Assembly: GCF_947648125.1 (NCBI RefSeq) | Contig: NZ_CANSMR010000004.1 | Location: 248,001-312,000, forward strand | Length of the DNA stretch: 64,000 nucleotides | Origin: an uncultured Bradyrhizobium sp. | GTDB taxonomy: Bacteria; Pseudomonadota; Alphaproteobacteria; Rhizobiales; Xanthobacteraceae | Reading direction: 5' to 3' | Shown here: positions 54,428 to 61,657 of the stretch, in pieces | Numbering within the stretch: position 1 is the stretch's first letter | How the letters are laid out: each line of letters opens with the position of its first letter | Made by a program: the position numbers and the translations under genes | Notes under the pieces: generated by a model | What the model was told of the DNA's origin: nothing | Database searches by the model: none | Seen by the model: only the letters and a program-made list of their open reading frames with translations

Positions 54428-55750
54428 ATGACAAGCTTGGAAGCCGCCGATCTCTATGCCGAAAGGTTGACCACAGCAGAGAAGGCCATAGCCGGGATCG
54501 CAGACGGTGAGACAGTGTCCGCCGGCATGGCGATCGGTCAACCGCCGGCCCTGCTCGCCGCGCTTGCGAACAGGCTGCGGACGAACGACCTCAAGAGCAT
54601 TCGCTTCTACTACAAGATTGCGATGGAGCCGCTGGCCAATTCATTGCTGGCCGAGGACGTGCTTGAAAAGATCGATGCGCACAGCTTCTTCGTCGGTGGC
54701 CCAGATCACGCGATCATCAAGCGTCAGGTCAAGGCCGGGCGCAAGCTGATGAGTTTCGTACCGGTACATTTCAGCCAGATCCCACGACTGTTCGAGGAGA
54801 TCATTCGGCTGGATACCTTCGTCGTGACTGTTTCCCCCATGGACAAGGCCGGCTTCTTCTCTCTGGGCACGAACAACGATTTCTCGTCAGTGGCGGCTCG
54901 ACGAGCAAAGCGGCTGATCGTCGAGGTCAATCGCCACATGCCGAGGATCTTCGGCCAATCGTCAATTCACGTAAGTGAAGTCTCCGCGATCATTGAGAAT
55001 CATCTGCCGTTGATCGAGGCAGGCGTCGCGGAAGCCACGCCAGAAGGTAAGGCCATCGGCGATCTCGTCGCCCCCATGGTCCCGAATGGCGCGACGATCC
55101 AGCTCGGCATCGGCAAGATTCCGTCGGGCGTGGCGCTCGCTCTGCGGAAGCACGCAGATCTTGGTATCCACACGGAGTTGTTCTCGCCTGCGATGGCTGA
55201 TCTCATCCGCAGGGGTGTGATTAACGGAAGCCGCAAGACGCTCCATCCACACAAACATGTCTTCACGGTTGCGTTCGGGACCACCGATTCCTACGCCTTC
55301 ATGAACGACAACCCCGCTTTCGAGAGCTATCCGTCCTCATATGTCAACGACATCCGAACCATTGCCGCACACGACGATTTCATTTCGATCAATACCGCAA
55401 TCGAGATTGACCTTTACGGTCAGGTAAACGCCGAGTTCATCGGCGAGCACGAATACAGCGGATCTGGCGGGCAGTTCGACTTCGTCAAAGGGGCTTCGCT
55501 GGCAAAGCGCGGCAAATCGATCATTGCCCTGCAATCGACGGCAAAGAAGGGCACGGTATCGAGCATAGTACCAAAGGTGTCGATGGTGACCGATGTGCGC
55601 ATGGATGTCGAATGGGTTGTCACGGAACATGGCGCCGTGAACTTGCGCGGCAAATCAACCAAGGAGCGTGCTGATGCGTTGATCGGGATCGCTCACCCCG
55701 ACTTCCGAGCCGAGCTTGCAGCCGCGGCTCGGGCAGTGACACTAATCTGA
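54428..55750 (+). CDS. Acetyl-CoA hydrolase/transferase-family CoA transferase
   Basis: 440 residues, family of acetate/propionate/4-hydroxybutyrate CoA-transferases. Motifs: GMAIGQPPALLAAL near residue 34, the VSEVSAIIENHLPLIE segment, GIGKIPSGVALALRKHADLG, LFSPAMADLIRRGVING, the AIEIDLYGQVNAE block with the likely catalytic Glu, and GSGGQFDFVKGA. GAGGAGC lies upstream of the ATG at 54428. The next gene, six-odd bases on, resembles methylmalonyl-CoA decarboxylase, recalling the ScpB/ScpC pair of the E. coli Sleeping-beauty-mutase pathway. Exact CoA donor and acceptor unknown. Confidence 0.88.
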   Translation: MTSLEAADLYAERLTTAEKAIAGIADGETVSAGMAIGQPPALLAALANRLRTNDLKSIRFYYKIAMEPLANSLLAEDVLEKIDAHSFFVGGPDHAIIKRQVKAGRKLMSFVPVHFSQIPRLFEEIIRLDTFVVTVSPMDKAGFFSLGTNNDFSSVAARRAKRLIVEVNRHMPRIFGQSSIHVSEVSAIIENHLPLIEAGVAEATPEGKAIGDLVAPMVPNGATIQLGIGKIPSGVALALRKHADLGIHTELFSPAMADLIRRGVINGSRKTLHPHKHVFTVAFGTTDSYAFMNDNPAFESYPSSYVNDIRTIAAHDDFISINTAIEIDLYGQVNAEFIGEHEYSGSGGQFDFVKGASLAKRGKSIIALQSTAKKGTVSSIVPKVSMVTDVRMDVEWVVTEHGAVNLRGKSTKERADALIGIAHPDFRAELAAAARAVTLI

Positions 55751-55762
55751 GGCTAATTGCCC

Positions 55763-56533
55763 ATGCCGCTCATCCGGACTTCGCTTGCCGATGCCATTGG
55801 CACGATTGCGTTCGACCGCGACACCAAGCGCAATGCGTTGAGCGCTGAGTTGATTGCGGAGTGCATCGCTGCGTTTGACGAATTCAAGAATATGCATGCG
55901 CGTGCCGTCGTGCTGCGCAGCGTGACTGCGGGCAAGGTCTGGTCAGCAGGCCACGATATCGATGAACTTCCGAAGGCGGACGTCGATCCGCTTCCCTACA
56001 ACGATCCGCTGGAGCAGTTGTTGCGTGCGGTGAAAGCCTTTCCGGCACCTGTCATCGCAATGGTTCAAGGCTCGGTGTGGGGAGGTGCCTGTGATCTCGT
56101 CATGGCATGCGATCTTGTTTATGGCGATGAGACCAGCTCTTTCGCCATTACACCCGCAAAGCTTGGCCTCCCCTACAACGTTGTCGGGCTCCTTAATTTC
56201 CTGAGTCGTCTGCCGCTCAACGTGGTCAAGGAGATGTTCTTCTCCGCAGATCCGATCGCGGCAGACCGGGCCGAACGCGTCGGCATCGTCAACCGCATCG
56301 TTCCGGCGGCAGAGCTGGAGCAGATCACTTACGCAATGGCGCGCACTTTCACCACGCGCTCGTCAGCGGCGATCGCGTCAGCAAAGGAATCGATCCGGGT
56401 ACTGAGCGAAGCTACTCCAATCAATCCACAGACCTTCGAGTACCTGCATGGCTTGCGGCGCGGGGTTTATTTTGGTCCCGACTATCACGAAGGCGTCGCC
56501 TCCTTTCTGGAGAAGAGAAAACCGAAGTTCTGA
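55763..56533 (+). CDS. Enoyl-CoA hydratase-family protein, methylmalonyl-CoA decarboxylase-like
   Basis: 256-residue crotonase-fold enzyme. It has SAGHDIDELP at about residue 60 (oxyanion-hole region), GSVWGGACDLVMACDLVYGD with the second oxyanion loop, and ITPAKLGLPYNVVGLLNF. The VWGGACDLVMACD sequence and the Tyr/Asn in PYNVVG resemble YgfG/ScpB methylmalonyl-CoA decarboxylase more than hydratases. Start at ATG 55763; a TTG at 55757 is also in frame. Together with the preceding CoA transferase it could convert methylmalonyl-CoA to propionyl-CoA and free acid (inference). Confidence 0.85.
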   Translation: MPLIRTSLADAIGTIAFDRDTKRNALSAELIAECIAAFDEFKNMHARAVVLRSVTAGKVWSAGHDIDELPKADVDPLPYNDPLEQLLRAVKAFPAPVIAMVQGSVWGGACDLVMACDLVYGDETSSFAITPAKLGLPYNVVGLLNFLSRLPLNVVKEMFFSADPIAADRAERVGIVNRIVPAAELEQITYAMARTFTTRSSAAIASAKESIRVLSEATPINPQTFEYLHGLRRGVYFGPDYHEGVASFLEKRKPKF

Positions 56534-57040
56534 CTTCACGCCCCCGTCGGCGGCAACGTGAGGATATGGACGACTGCAAGGACACACGGGCCGATCGATT
56601 AAGACGCCCCTTCAATACTCACAATCACCAGACCCATGCAGGCGATCTGCTGTACGCCCAGCTTCCGGCGCCAGCACTGCAATGGTTAGCCAGAACCGGA
56701 TGAACAGCGAAACAGTCGTGTCCGGGGCAGCGGGATGTTCGAGCGTGTCGACTGGCGATGCCAGCTTTGGCGAGATCGGCAACGATGGGATCGCAAGAGC
56801 GCGCGCGTCAAGTGTGTCATGTGCCGGCCTGGCGGCCGATCCTTTCCATGCGACGGGATATGGCGACCTACAGCCGAACGTCAGCTTCTTCTCGCAACAC
56901 GGTCGTCGTCCACAGATGCCTCGCTGGGGCAGTGAGTCATTGGTATCAGCTGATGGAATCAGCAACGTTGCCGGTGCTTACGGCCACCATGCCGATGGCG
57001 TGCCATACAAGGTTGTCGCGGTGTGCAAGGTGACGTGCAG
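56534..57040. other. 507-base stretch with no supported gene
   Basis: A plus-strand frame (56682-57044) and a minus-strand frame (56612-56965) overlap here; neither has a good ribosome site. The plus frame's last 50 residues (up to VPYKVVAVCKVTC) look more protein-like than the rest and could be the remnant or 3' part of a small protein. I do not call it. Confidence 0.4.
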
Positions 57041-57400
57041 TTAATGACGCGAAGGTGGTGGGGCTGCTGGCGCAACAGATGCTGCACGCTGCTTTTGCTC
57101 TTTAATCGCGTCGCACCTTGCATTGTGCTCGCTTTTTGTTTTGAATAGATATCCCATTTCCCCCATGCAGCCACTAATAGCTGAGGTGCCGATCTGGTTG
57201 GCTGTCGCGCCGCTGCCACCGGCCGCGCGGGATACGCAAGTCGCCTTCGCCTGCTCAAACTCGACTTGTATGGCTGGATTATCTGCGAGCCGTTGACAGT
57301 CGACGCGCCCCCAGACCATGGGTTCCGCCGGCGCGGTTTCGGCCTGAGGCACACAACCGACGAGCAAGAGCGCGCTGCCAAGCGCAAATATGTACTTCAT
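57041..57400 (-). CDS. Lipoprotein of unknown function
   Basis: 119 residues. MKYIFALGSALLLVGC is a lipoprotein signal with lipobox LLVGC (Cys16). The mature part begins with a Pro/Ala/Glu-rich linker and contains VDCQRLADNPAIQVEFEQAK, CVSRA, SGCMGEMGYLF and ARCDAIKEQKQR, with four cysteines in a helical pattern. GGGAGGTTTCA precedes the ATG at 57400. Resembles small bacterial lipoproteins whose family I cannot name. Confidence 0.75.
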   Translation of the reverse strand: MKYIFALGSALLLVGCVPQAETAPAEPMVWGRVDCQRLADNPAIQVEFEQAKATCVSRAAGGSGATANQIGTSAISGCMGEMGYLFKTKSEHNARCDAIKEQKQRAASVAPAAPPPSRH

Positions 57401-57522
57401 TGAAACCTCCCGCCGCGTCGCCAATGCGACCAATATCAGCGCAGTAATTTTAACCATTGCGTGGTTCTCTCCCCGGCCGGCGCGTTCCAGACGCAAGGGC
57501 ATCGCGAGCTGATCGCCAACAG

Positions 57523-57544
57523 GGCCGCCGGTCATTCGGCGGCC
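57523..57544. terminator. Hairpin at the end of the 57532-57723 gene
   Basis: GGCCGCCG and CGGCGGCC form a perfect 8-bp stem with a 6-base loop; the stop codon of the minus-strand gene at 57532 lies at the loop. On the plus strand it is followed by TTTCTACTT. Confidence 0.4.
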
Positions 57545-57723
57545 TTTCTACTTGCTGAACCTTGGAGTGTGATCTCAATTATCTTCTTGGCGATCATCTC
57601 GGCCACTGGATCGCGGCGGTCGGTGATGCCGATGGCGCGCAAGGTTTGCGCGTAGGCCGCCGTCATGCGTCGGATTTCTTCCGGCTCCGCCGCTAGGTTT
57701 TGCAGCAACCGGTATAGCGACAT
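57532..57723 (-). CDS. Small cytoplasmic protein, function unknown
   Basis: 63 residues, MSLYRLLQNLAAEPEEIRRM at the start, then an amphipathic helical segment (TAAYAQTLRAIGI, DPVAEMIAKKIIEI). No signal peptide or membrane helix. It lies seven bases downstream of the gene at 57731-58201 on the same strand, so probably co-transcribed. No family recognised, but the composition is protein-like. Confidence 0.6.
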   Translation of the reverse strand: MSLYRLLQNLAAEPEEIRRMTAAYAQTLRAIGITDRRDPVAEMIAKKIIEITLQGSASRKAAE

Positions 57724-57730
57724 GGCTAGT

Positions 57731-58201
57731 CTACCCGGGTGCGAAGCCGGCGAACTGCCGCGGCCGAGGCCTGAGTTGCGGCGGCTGCCACGGCCACTGC
57801 TGCGCCGGCGTGATCTGTCGTGGCAGAGCGGCGTATCGCCGATGCGCCGCGGCTCGCGCCACCTTCTTTTTCAGCGAGGGCTTTTTGGTCGGTGTCGGCT
57901 CGATCTGCGCGTAGGCGGCCAGCGGCCCTGCGGCAGCGGGCGATGCGTCCGCGTTCGAGACCGGTGGCGGAGGCGGCGGAGCCGCTACAGCCGTAGCTGA
58001 GGTCGGCGGGACGACAGTCGGGATGCTGGCGTCGATCACCACACGCTCCGGCCCCTTCCGGGTCGTGTTGATCCGGATGATCGACCTGTCGATGTCACCC
58101 CGTTGGGGCGGTTCGGCAGGCTTCGGCAGCATGACGTTGCTGACCAGGAGCAGTGCCAGAAGCACGCCACCGACTGTGACGAAATAACGAAGAATAGGCA
58201 T
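57731..58201 (-). CDS. Membrane-anchored Pro/Ala-rich protein, function unknown
   Basis: 156 residues from MPILRYFVTVGGVLLALLLV, an N-terminal anchor helix. The rest is a Pro/Ala-rich periplasmic region (VAAPPPPPPVSNADASPAAA) with a basic patch (KKPSLKKKVARAAAHRR) and a Gln/Pro/Arg-rich tail. The longer frame to 58297 is rejected because those extra residues are a translation of a dispersed repeat (58237-58340). The ribosome site is weak. Function unknown. Confidence 0.6.
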   Translation of the reverse strand: MPILRYFVTVGGVLLALLLVSNVMLPKPAEPPQRGDIDRSIIRINTTRKGPERVVIDASIPTVVPPTSATAVAAPPPPPPVSNADASPAAAGPLAAYAQIEPTPTKKPSLKKKVARAAAHRRYAALPRQITPAQQWPWQPPQLRPRPRQFAGFAPG

Positions 58202-58236
58202 GGCGCACCCAATCGACGATGTCCGGCCCCACGAAG

Positions 58237-58340
58237 GCGGTCCCGACCAAGCAGTCAAGGTCGGCCAGGACCGCGCTTGCCATCCAATGTCATCCACGGC
58301 CTGAACGGCGCGAAAGTGCCGAAAGTCACGACGCGTGGGG
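58237..58340. repeat. Dispersed hairpin-plus-tail repeat, copy A
   Basis: The head (58237-58274) folds as GCGGTCC-CGACC with GGTCG-(4-base bulge)-GGACCGC around a 10-base loop, a 12-bp stem in all. The tail from TCCAATGTCATCCACGG to GCGTGGGG differs from that of copy B (60706-60831) at only three positions over about 59 bases. It lies just upstream of the minus-strand gene starting at 58201. Confidence 0.75.
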
Positions 58341-58429
58341 AGAGTTTGACGTGACGAATGGCACTACCGGGAACACGGATGACATTCGTCAATATCGCGA
58401 CAGAGATGGATTCTCCGAAGGGGCCATCA

Positions 58430-58609
58430 ATGATCGATATCGCAATTGCTGCCGTAGCCTTCGTCTCTGTCGCAATAGCCGCTACAGTTGCGGCTATGGA
58501 TTATGGCGCCGTCGAACGTCATGTTGATGATCACGGTGCGGATCACGACGCCGCGCGGAGCAGCCCTGATCTGAGGTCGGGGTCGAGGTCACGCCGCCGC
58601 GACGGCTAA
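58430..58609 (+). CDS. Small membrane protein, function unknown
   Basis: 59 residues. MIDIAIAAVAFVSVAIAATVAAMD gives one N-terminal membrane helix, followed by a His/Asp-rich stretch (ERHVDDHGADHD) and a basic Arg/Ser tail. GAAGGGG lies upstream of the ATG. The start at 58358 adds non-hydrophobic residues and is less likely. No family recognised. Confidence 0.45.
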   Translation: MIDIAIAAVAFVSVAIAATVAAMDYGAVERHVDDHGADHDAARSSPDLRSGSRSRRRDG

Positions 58610-58704
58610 TTGAATAGGCTGAGGCTCGTGCGGCGGAAAGCCAAGCGGAGCGCGTGGTGGAATAGGGGCGGCGCCCCACAACTAACCATCGGAGGCGTTT
58701 ACCA

Positions 58705-58953
58705 ATGATAGGTGCTGGTCTTTTTGCGGCGGCGATGCTGCTGGTCGTCTCGACGGTCGATGCTACCGCGTCCGAGAGGTCACCGAAGAGCTGGTTTTCA
58801 AGAGTTTCTTGCGGTGTGGTTCGGTATTACGTCGCCAAATACGATGCGAGCACAGCAGAGGCTTGGGCTAGGAACAACGGAGCGACGGACGCTCAAATCG
58901 AGGCCGCACGGCGATGCCTTGTCGGACAGCAATTGGCTGCTTCAAAGCACTAA
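58705..58953 (+). CDS. Small exported protein, function unknown
   Basis: 82 residues. Signal peptide MIGAGLFAAAMLLVVSTVDA, cleavage near ATA-S; mature part with VSCGVVRYYVAKYDASTAE and WARNNGATDAQIEAARRC, two cysteines and helical character. ATCGGAGGCG upstream of the ATG supports translation. The pattern (CGxVRxYV ... AxxxGxTxxQIxxARRC) looks like a genuine small conserved family, which I cannot name. Confidence 0.65.
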   Translation: MIGAGLFAAAMLLVVSTVDATASERSPKSWFSRVSCGVVRYYVAKYDASTAEAWARNNGATDAQIEAARRCLVGQQLAASKH

Positions 58954-59246
58954 CAGTCACCACAACGTCGCATTCAACGCCAGCCTGAAAAAAGCGGCGG
59001 CGCGCGACAGCCTAAGCCGACGGGCCGGCCTGGGGACGGCTGCTTCAATGAAGTCGCCAGACAGGTGGATCGTGCGCGCGTCCGCAATCAAGATCATTGA
59101 TGACGATTCACGTCCTCGTCCGGTATTTCATCCCGCGATTTGAGCGCGTAAAGTAGTGTAAGCATGCGGCGCTATCTTGTTCCGCAATTGAAACTTCGCA
59201 GCCGGTCCCCAGGCCGCCCGTTTTGACCGCAGGCAAGAGTTAGCTC

Positions 59247-59429
59247 GTGAACTCGACACGCCGCACTCCTTCAGGACTCGCCCAGAATTCTCGGCAGAAT
59301 GCGGTGACATTCCCGCCCCAACTCGCCGAGACAATCGCCGAGAATGCCCGCCTCAAGACCATTGCCATCACCGTCATGCTTGAAATCGCTGTTCTCCGGG
59401 AACGGTTGGAGCCGCCGCTCGGCGAGTAA
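59247..59429 (+). CDS. Hypothetical 60-residue protein
   Basis: MNSTRRTPSGLAQNSRQNAV followed by an amphipathic helix (QLAETIAENARLKTIAITVMLEIAVLRERLE). Helical content is plausible but no ribosome site stands out. Its last codons and stop lie in the first bases of the duplicated segment at 59419-59800. Confidence 0.35.
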   Translation: MNSTRRTPSGLAQNSRQNAVTFPPQLAETIAENARLKTIAITVMLEIAVLRERLEPPLGE

Positions 59430-59800
59430 GGGCGTGGCCTGTACTCACAAAAGGGACGGCTCGGCCGAGGGGTAGTCTATGGGGTGGCCGAGCCGTCTAG
59501 AGAAGCCGAAGTGTGAGTTTCCGGCCAGCACGATGTGCGACTCCGATTCTGGCATTACGAGGGCGCGCGGTCCCGGCCTTTACTGCGTTCAGGGCTCCAA
59601 ATCGTCCGAAATCCACGCCTCATCGCCTGCGACAATCATAGAGAATGTCAGCAGCGTCGTTATGCTGTAGATCGCTAAAATTGCTGGGATCATCCGAGTC
59701 ATTCCGTCCGACCGCAATGAAGCTCGAGAGCGAAGTGCGCGGTCCATGATAATCCGGGGCTGGCGGATGAACCTATCAGGGACCGCGTTCCGCGCCGCTG
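59419..59800. repeat. Diverged segmental duplication, copy 1
   Basis: From TCGGCGAGTAAGGGCGTGGCC to CCGCGCCGCTG this 382-base stretch matches 60867-61434 in order, including the hairpin at 59455-59497, a GATTCTGGCAT block and the small membrane frame 59589-59813. Copy 2 carries about 200 additional bases. Confidence 0.8.
59455..59497. ncRNA. Conserved 12-bp hairpin with 19-base loop (copy 1)
   Basis: GACGGCTCGGCC pairs perfectly with GGCCGAGCCGTC around the loop GAGGGGTAGTCTATGGGGT. The equivalent hairpin at 60904-60946 has a nearly identical loop but a stem with two paired changes, both keeping base pairing. Called as a structured element; whether it is a transcribed RNA, a terminator or a DNA palindrome cannot be told. 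Confidence 0.5.
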
Positions 59801-59813
59801 GCGGGTGTTTCAT
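59589..59813 (-). CDS. Candidate small membrane protein (paralogue of 61234-61410)
   Basis: 74-residue frame. The core MTRMIPAILAIYSITTLLTF with FSMIVAGDEAWISDD predicts one membrane helix. The equivalent frame in the duplicated copy stays open over the same stretch with synonymous and conservative changes (LLTFSM against LLAFSV), which favours coding. The true start may be the internal ATG before IPAILA. No ribosome site is evident. Confidence 0.4.
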   Translation of the reverse strand: MKHPPAARNAVPDRFIRQPRIIMDRALRSRASLRSDGMTRMIPAILAIYSITTLLTFSMIVAGDEAWISDDLEP

Positions 59814-59981
59814 AAGTAGCGAACGGTCAGAAAGGTTCCGGCAGGATTAAAAAACGTCGCGAACCACGAGTCCGGGCGTCTGCATCAATTGCCTGTGCGA
59901 TGATCACGCGTACCCGTTTTGGGATAATAACTCGCACCGTAGGCATAACCCTCACCGCAGTGTCGGCCTATATTAGGGGTC

Positions 59982-60125
59982 TCAGATCATTGAGCTGCGG
60001 GAGCGCGAGTCCCGCTGTCGTCGCCGGCTCCTTTCCCATGCGGCCTTGATCTCAAACACCGCAACGATTGCCGACCACAAAGCCAGGCCCGCTACGCCCA
60101 TCATGAAAAAATTTGCTTCAGTCAT
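59982..60125 (-). CDS. Candidate 47-residue small membrane protein
   Basis: MTEANFFMMGVAGLALWSAI followed by VAVFEIKAAWERSRRRQRDS: one membrane helix then a strongly basic tail, a standard layout for a small single-pass inner-membrane protein with its C-terminus in the cytoplasm. Too short for common gene callers. No clear ribosome site. Confidence 0.4.
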   Translation of the reverse strand: MTEANFFMMGVAGLALWSAIVAVFEIKAAWERSRRRQRDSRSRSSMI

Positions 60126-60270
60126 CAGACAAACCCACAATTTGGCCTCGCCCATGAACGGCTAACGCGGCATCCGGTTCCGCTGCGCGGTCAGAATTTG
60201 GGCGCGTGATGGGGCGGTGGTGCAGGATGCGAAGGCGAGGAGTGGCGTAGGAAAAGCACGCTACTCGGCG

Positions 60271-60666
60271 TCATAGCATGCATAACCATTTGGTTTGGTG
60301 CATATCGAGCGCACGAGCTGCACCGCGTGTCAGATCAATCGTCACCCCGCGCGCAAATGGACCTCGATCGTTGATTATGACAGTGACAGACTTTCCATTC
60401 TCGGGATTCATGAGCGTTACGCGCGACCCGAACGGCAGTGTGCGGTGTGCGGCCGTCAGGCCGCTCACGTCGATTACCTCACCATTCGCTGTACGTCGCC
60501 CCAAAGAATAGAAGCTTGCGACGATGTGCTGTCCCGAGCACGGGCTCTGAGGCTTTCGGGTATGCGCAAAAAACCAATCGAAGCCCCGACTGTGAGCGGG
60601 GGGCGCGATGAGCCATGCCGACACAAGGCCAACGCCGCAAAGTCGTCTGGCAGCCCGGCAGCTCAT
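60271..60666 (-). CDS. RlpA-like double-psi beta-barrel protein
   Basis: 131 residues from MSCRAARRLCGVGLVSAWLI, a signal peptide. The RlpA domain follows: IVASFYSLGRRTANGEVIDVSGLTAAHRTLPFG (given in parts ASFYSLGRRTANGE and LTAAHRTLPFGS), RVTLMNPENGKSVTVIINDRGPF and DLTRGAARALDM. RlpA proteins bind or cleave peptidoglycan stripped of peptides at the septum; the His in AAHRTLP and Asp in NDRGPF fit the active-site positions. The frame to 60774 runs into a dispersed repeat and is rejected as an extension. Confidence 0.85.
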   Translation of the reverse strand: MSCRAARRLCGVGLVSAWLIAPPAHSRGFDWFFAHTRKPQSPCSGQHIVASFYSLGRRTANGEVIDVSGLTAAHRTLPFGSRVTLMNPENGKSVTVIINDRGPFARGVTIDLTRGAARALDMHQTKWLCML

Positions 60667-60705
60667 GTCGATTTGTCTTTGTAGGGCGCAACCATAGGAA
60701 AGGGG

Positions 60706-60831
60706 GCGTGGTCCCGGCCTGGCTGTGGACTGGGATAGGGGGCCGGGACCACGCTTGCCACCGCGCTTGGCCATCCAATGTCATCCACGGTCTGAACGGC
60801 GCGAAAGTGCCGAAAGTCATGATGCGTGGGG
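60706..60831. repeat. Dispersed hairpin-plus-tail repeat, copy B
   Basis: The head is a near-perfect 14-bp stem (GCGTGGTCCCGGCC with GGCCGGGACCACGC) around a 21-base loop, 60706-60754. The tail TCCAATGTCATCCACGG... to GCGTGGGG is almost identical to copy A at 58237-58340. It lies just upstream of the RlpA-like gene on the minus strand. Confidence 0.8.
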
Positions 60832-60903
60832 CTGATCTCTTTCCCGGGGACGGCTACCGCAGGCTTTCGGCGAGTAAGGGCGTGGCCGATACCCACGAAA
60901 AAG

Positions 60904-60946
60904 GACGGCCCGACCTTGGGGTAGTCTATGGGGTGGTCGGGCCGTC
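60904..60946. ncRNA. Conserved 12-bp hairpin with 19-base loop (copy 2)
   Basis: GACGGCCCGACC pairs perfectly with GGTCGGGCCGTC around TTGGGGTAGTCTATGGGGT. Against the hairpin at 59455-59497 the stem has changed T to C with A to G opposite and G to A with C to T opposite, while 17 of 19 loop bases are unchanged. Confidence 0.5.
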
Positions 60947-61063
60947 AAATGCCGGCGCCCACGTGTGAGAAGGCTCCAAGCCACGTGATCACGGATTACG
61001 ATTCTGGCATCATGAGGGCACGGTCACAGCCTTGGGCTGGCCGATGGTCTGGGACTGCGCTGG

Positions 61064-61153
61064 TTACTGCGCCAGCATGGCTATCCCAATGATGATGAGT
61101 GGACTCAGTCCGATCAACACAACGCAAACGCTGGAGAGAACAGTACTGCCCAT
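61064..61153 (-). CDS. Candidate 29-residue single-helix membrane peptide
   Basis: MGSTVLSSVCVVLIGLSPLI continuing IIGIAMLAQ is almost entirely one hydrophobic helix. AAAGGG lies seven bases before the ATG. It lies in the part of duplication copy 2 that is absent from copy 1. Such peptides are often missed by annotation; some act as toxins or regulators, but nothing here shows which. Confidence 0.35.
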   Translation of the reverse strand: MGSTVLSSVCVVLIGLSPLIIIGIAMLAQ

Positions 61154-61233
61154 CGAACTACCCTTTGAAAATTGGAATCCTACGCAAGGTAGAACTCGGT
61201 AGGCCAGTGCAGTTTGTGCCAACGGCGTGGCAT

Positions 61234-61410
61234 TCATTCGTCCGAAATCCGCGTCTCGTCGCCTGGGACAATCACGGAGAACGCGAGCAGCGTCGTTATG
61301 CTGTAGATCGCTAAAATTGCTGGAATCATCCGAGTCGCCCCGTTGGGCGGCAATGAAGCCCCGAAGCGAAGTGCATGGTCCGTGATGACGGGGGCTGGCG
61401 GATGAACCAT
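61234..61410 (-). CDS. Candidate small membrane protein (paralogue of 59589-59813)
   Basis: 58 residues: MVHPPAPVITDHALRFGASL, then TRMIPAILAIYSITTLLAF and a short polar end (VIVPGDETRISDE). The membrane core is nearly identical to the paralogue in the first copy of the duplication, and the frame is kept with no indel across the shared part. The ATG is created by a one-base difference from copy 1. No clear ribosome site. Confidence 0.4.
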   Translation of the reverse strand: MVHPPAPVITDHALRFGASLPPNGATRMIPAILAIYSITTLLAFSVIVPGDETRISDE

Positions 61411-61657
61411 CAGAGACCGCGCTCCGCGCCGCTGTCCCTTTACTGCGCCCGTGCTCTCCTCTCCATTGCAGAGAATCTGCCGAAGGTCACTTCTCAGTCC
61501 TTTGGATTATGACGAACGTTATCTTTTATGAACGTCAATTGAACAACCAGCTCCGAAAAATTCCGCGTTTCGTCGTTCGCTTGCCTTCGTGAAACCATCA
61601 ATTTGTCTCGGCCGACCATTCGAATTGATGCGCGTGATTCACGGGAAACACGCTGAT

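Larger units (their letters stand above)
60867..61434. repeat. Diverged segmental duplication, copy 2 (with insertion)
   Basis: Collinear with 59419-59800. The match is continuous over the hairpin and the GATTCTGGCAT block, stops near 61032 and resumes near 61238, so roughly 200 bases (including the candidate small gene at 61064-61153) are extra in this copy. Confidence 0.8.

Noticed and set aside
56682-57044. 120-codon plus-strand frame after the decarboxylase-like gene
   Set aside because: No ribosome site and no recognisable domain; only its last third looks protein-like, not enough to call a gene.
60667-60774. Upstream extension of the RlpA-like protein
   Set aside because: These codons translate part of the dispersed hairpin repeat; the signal peptide begins at 60666.
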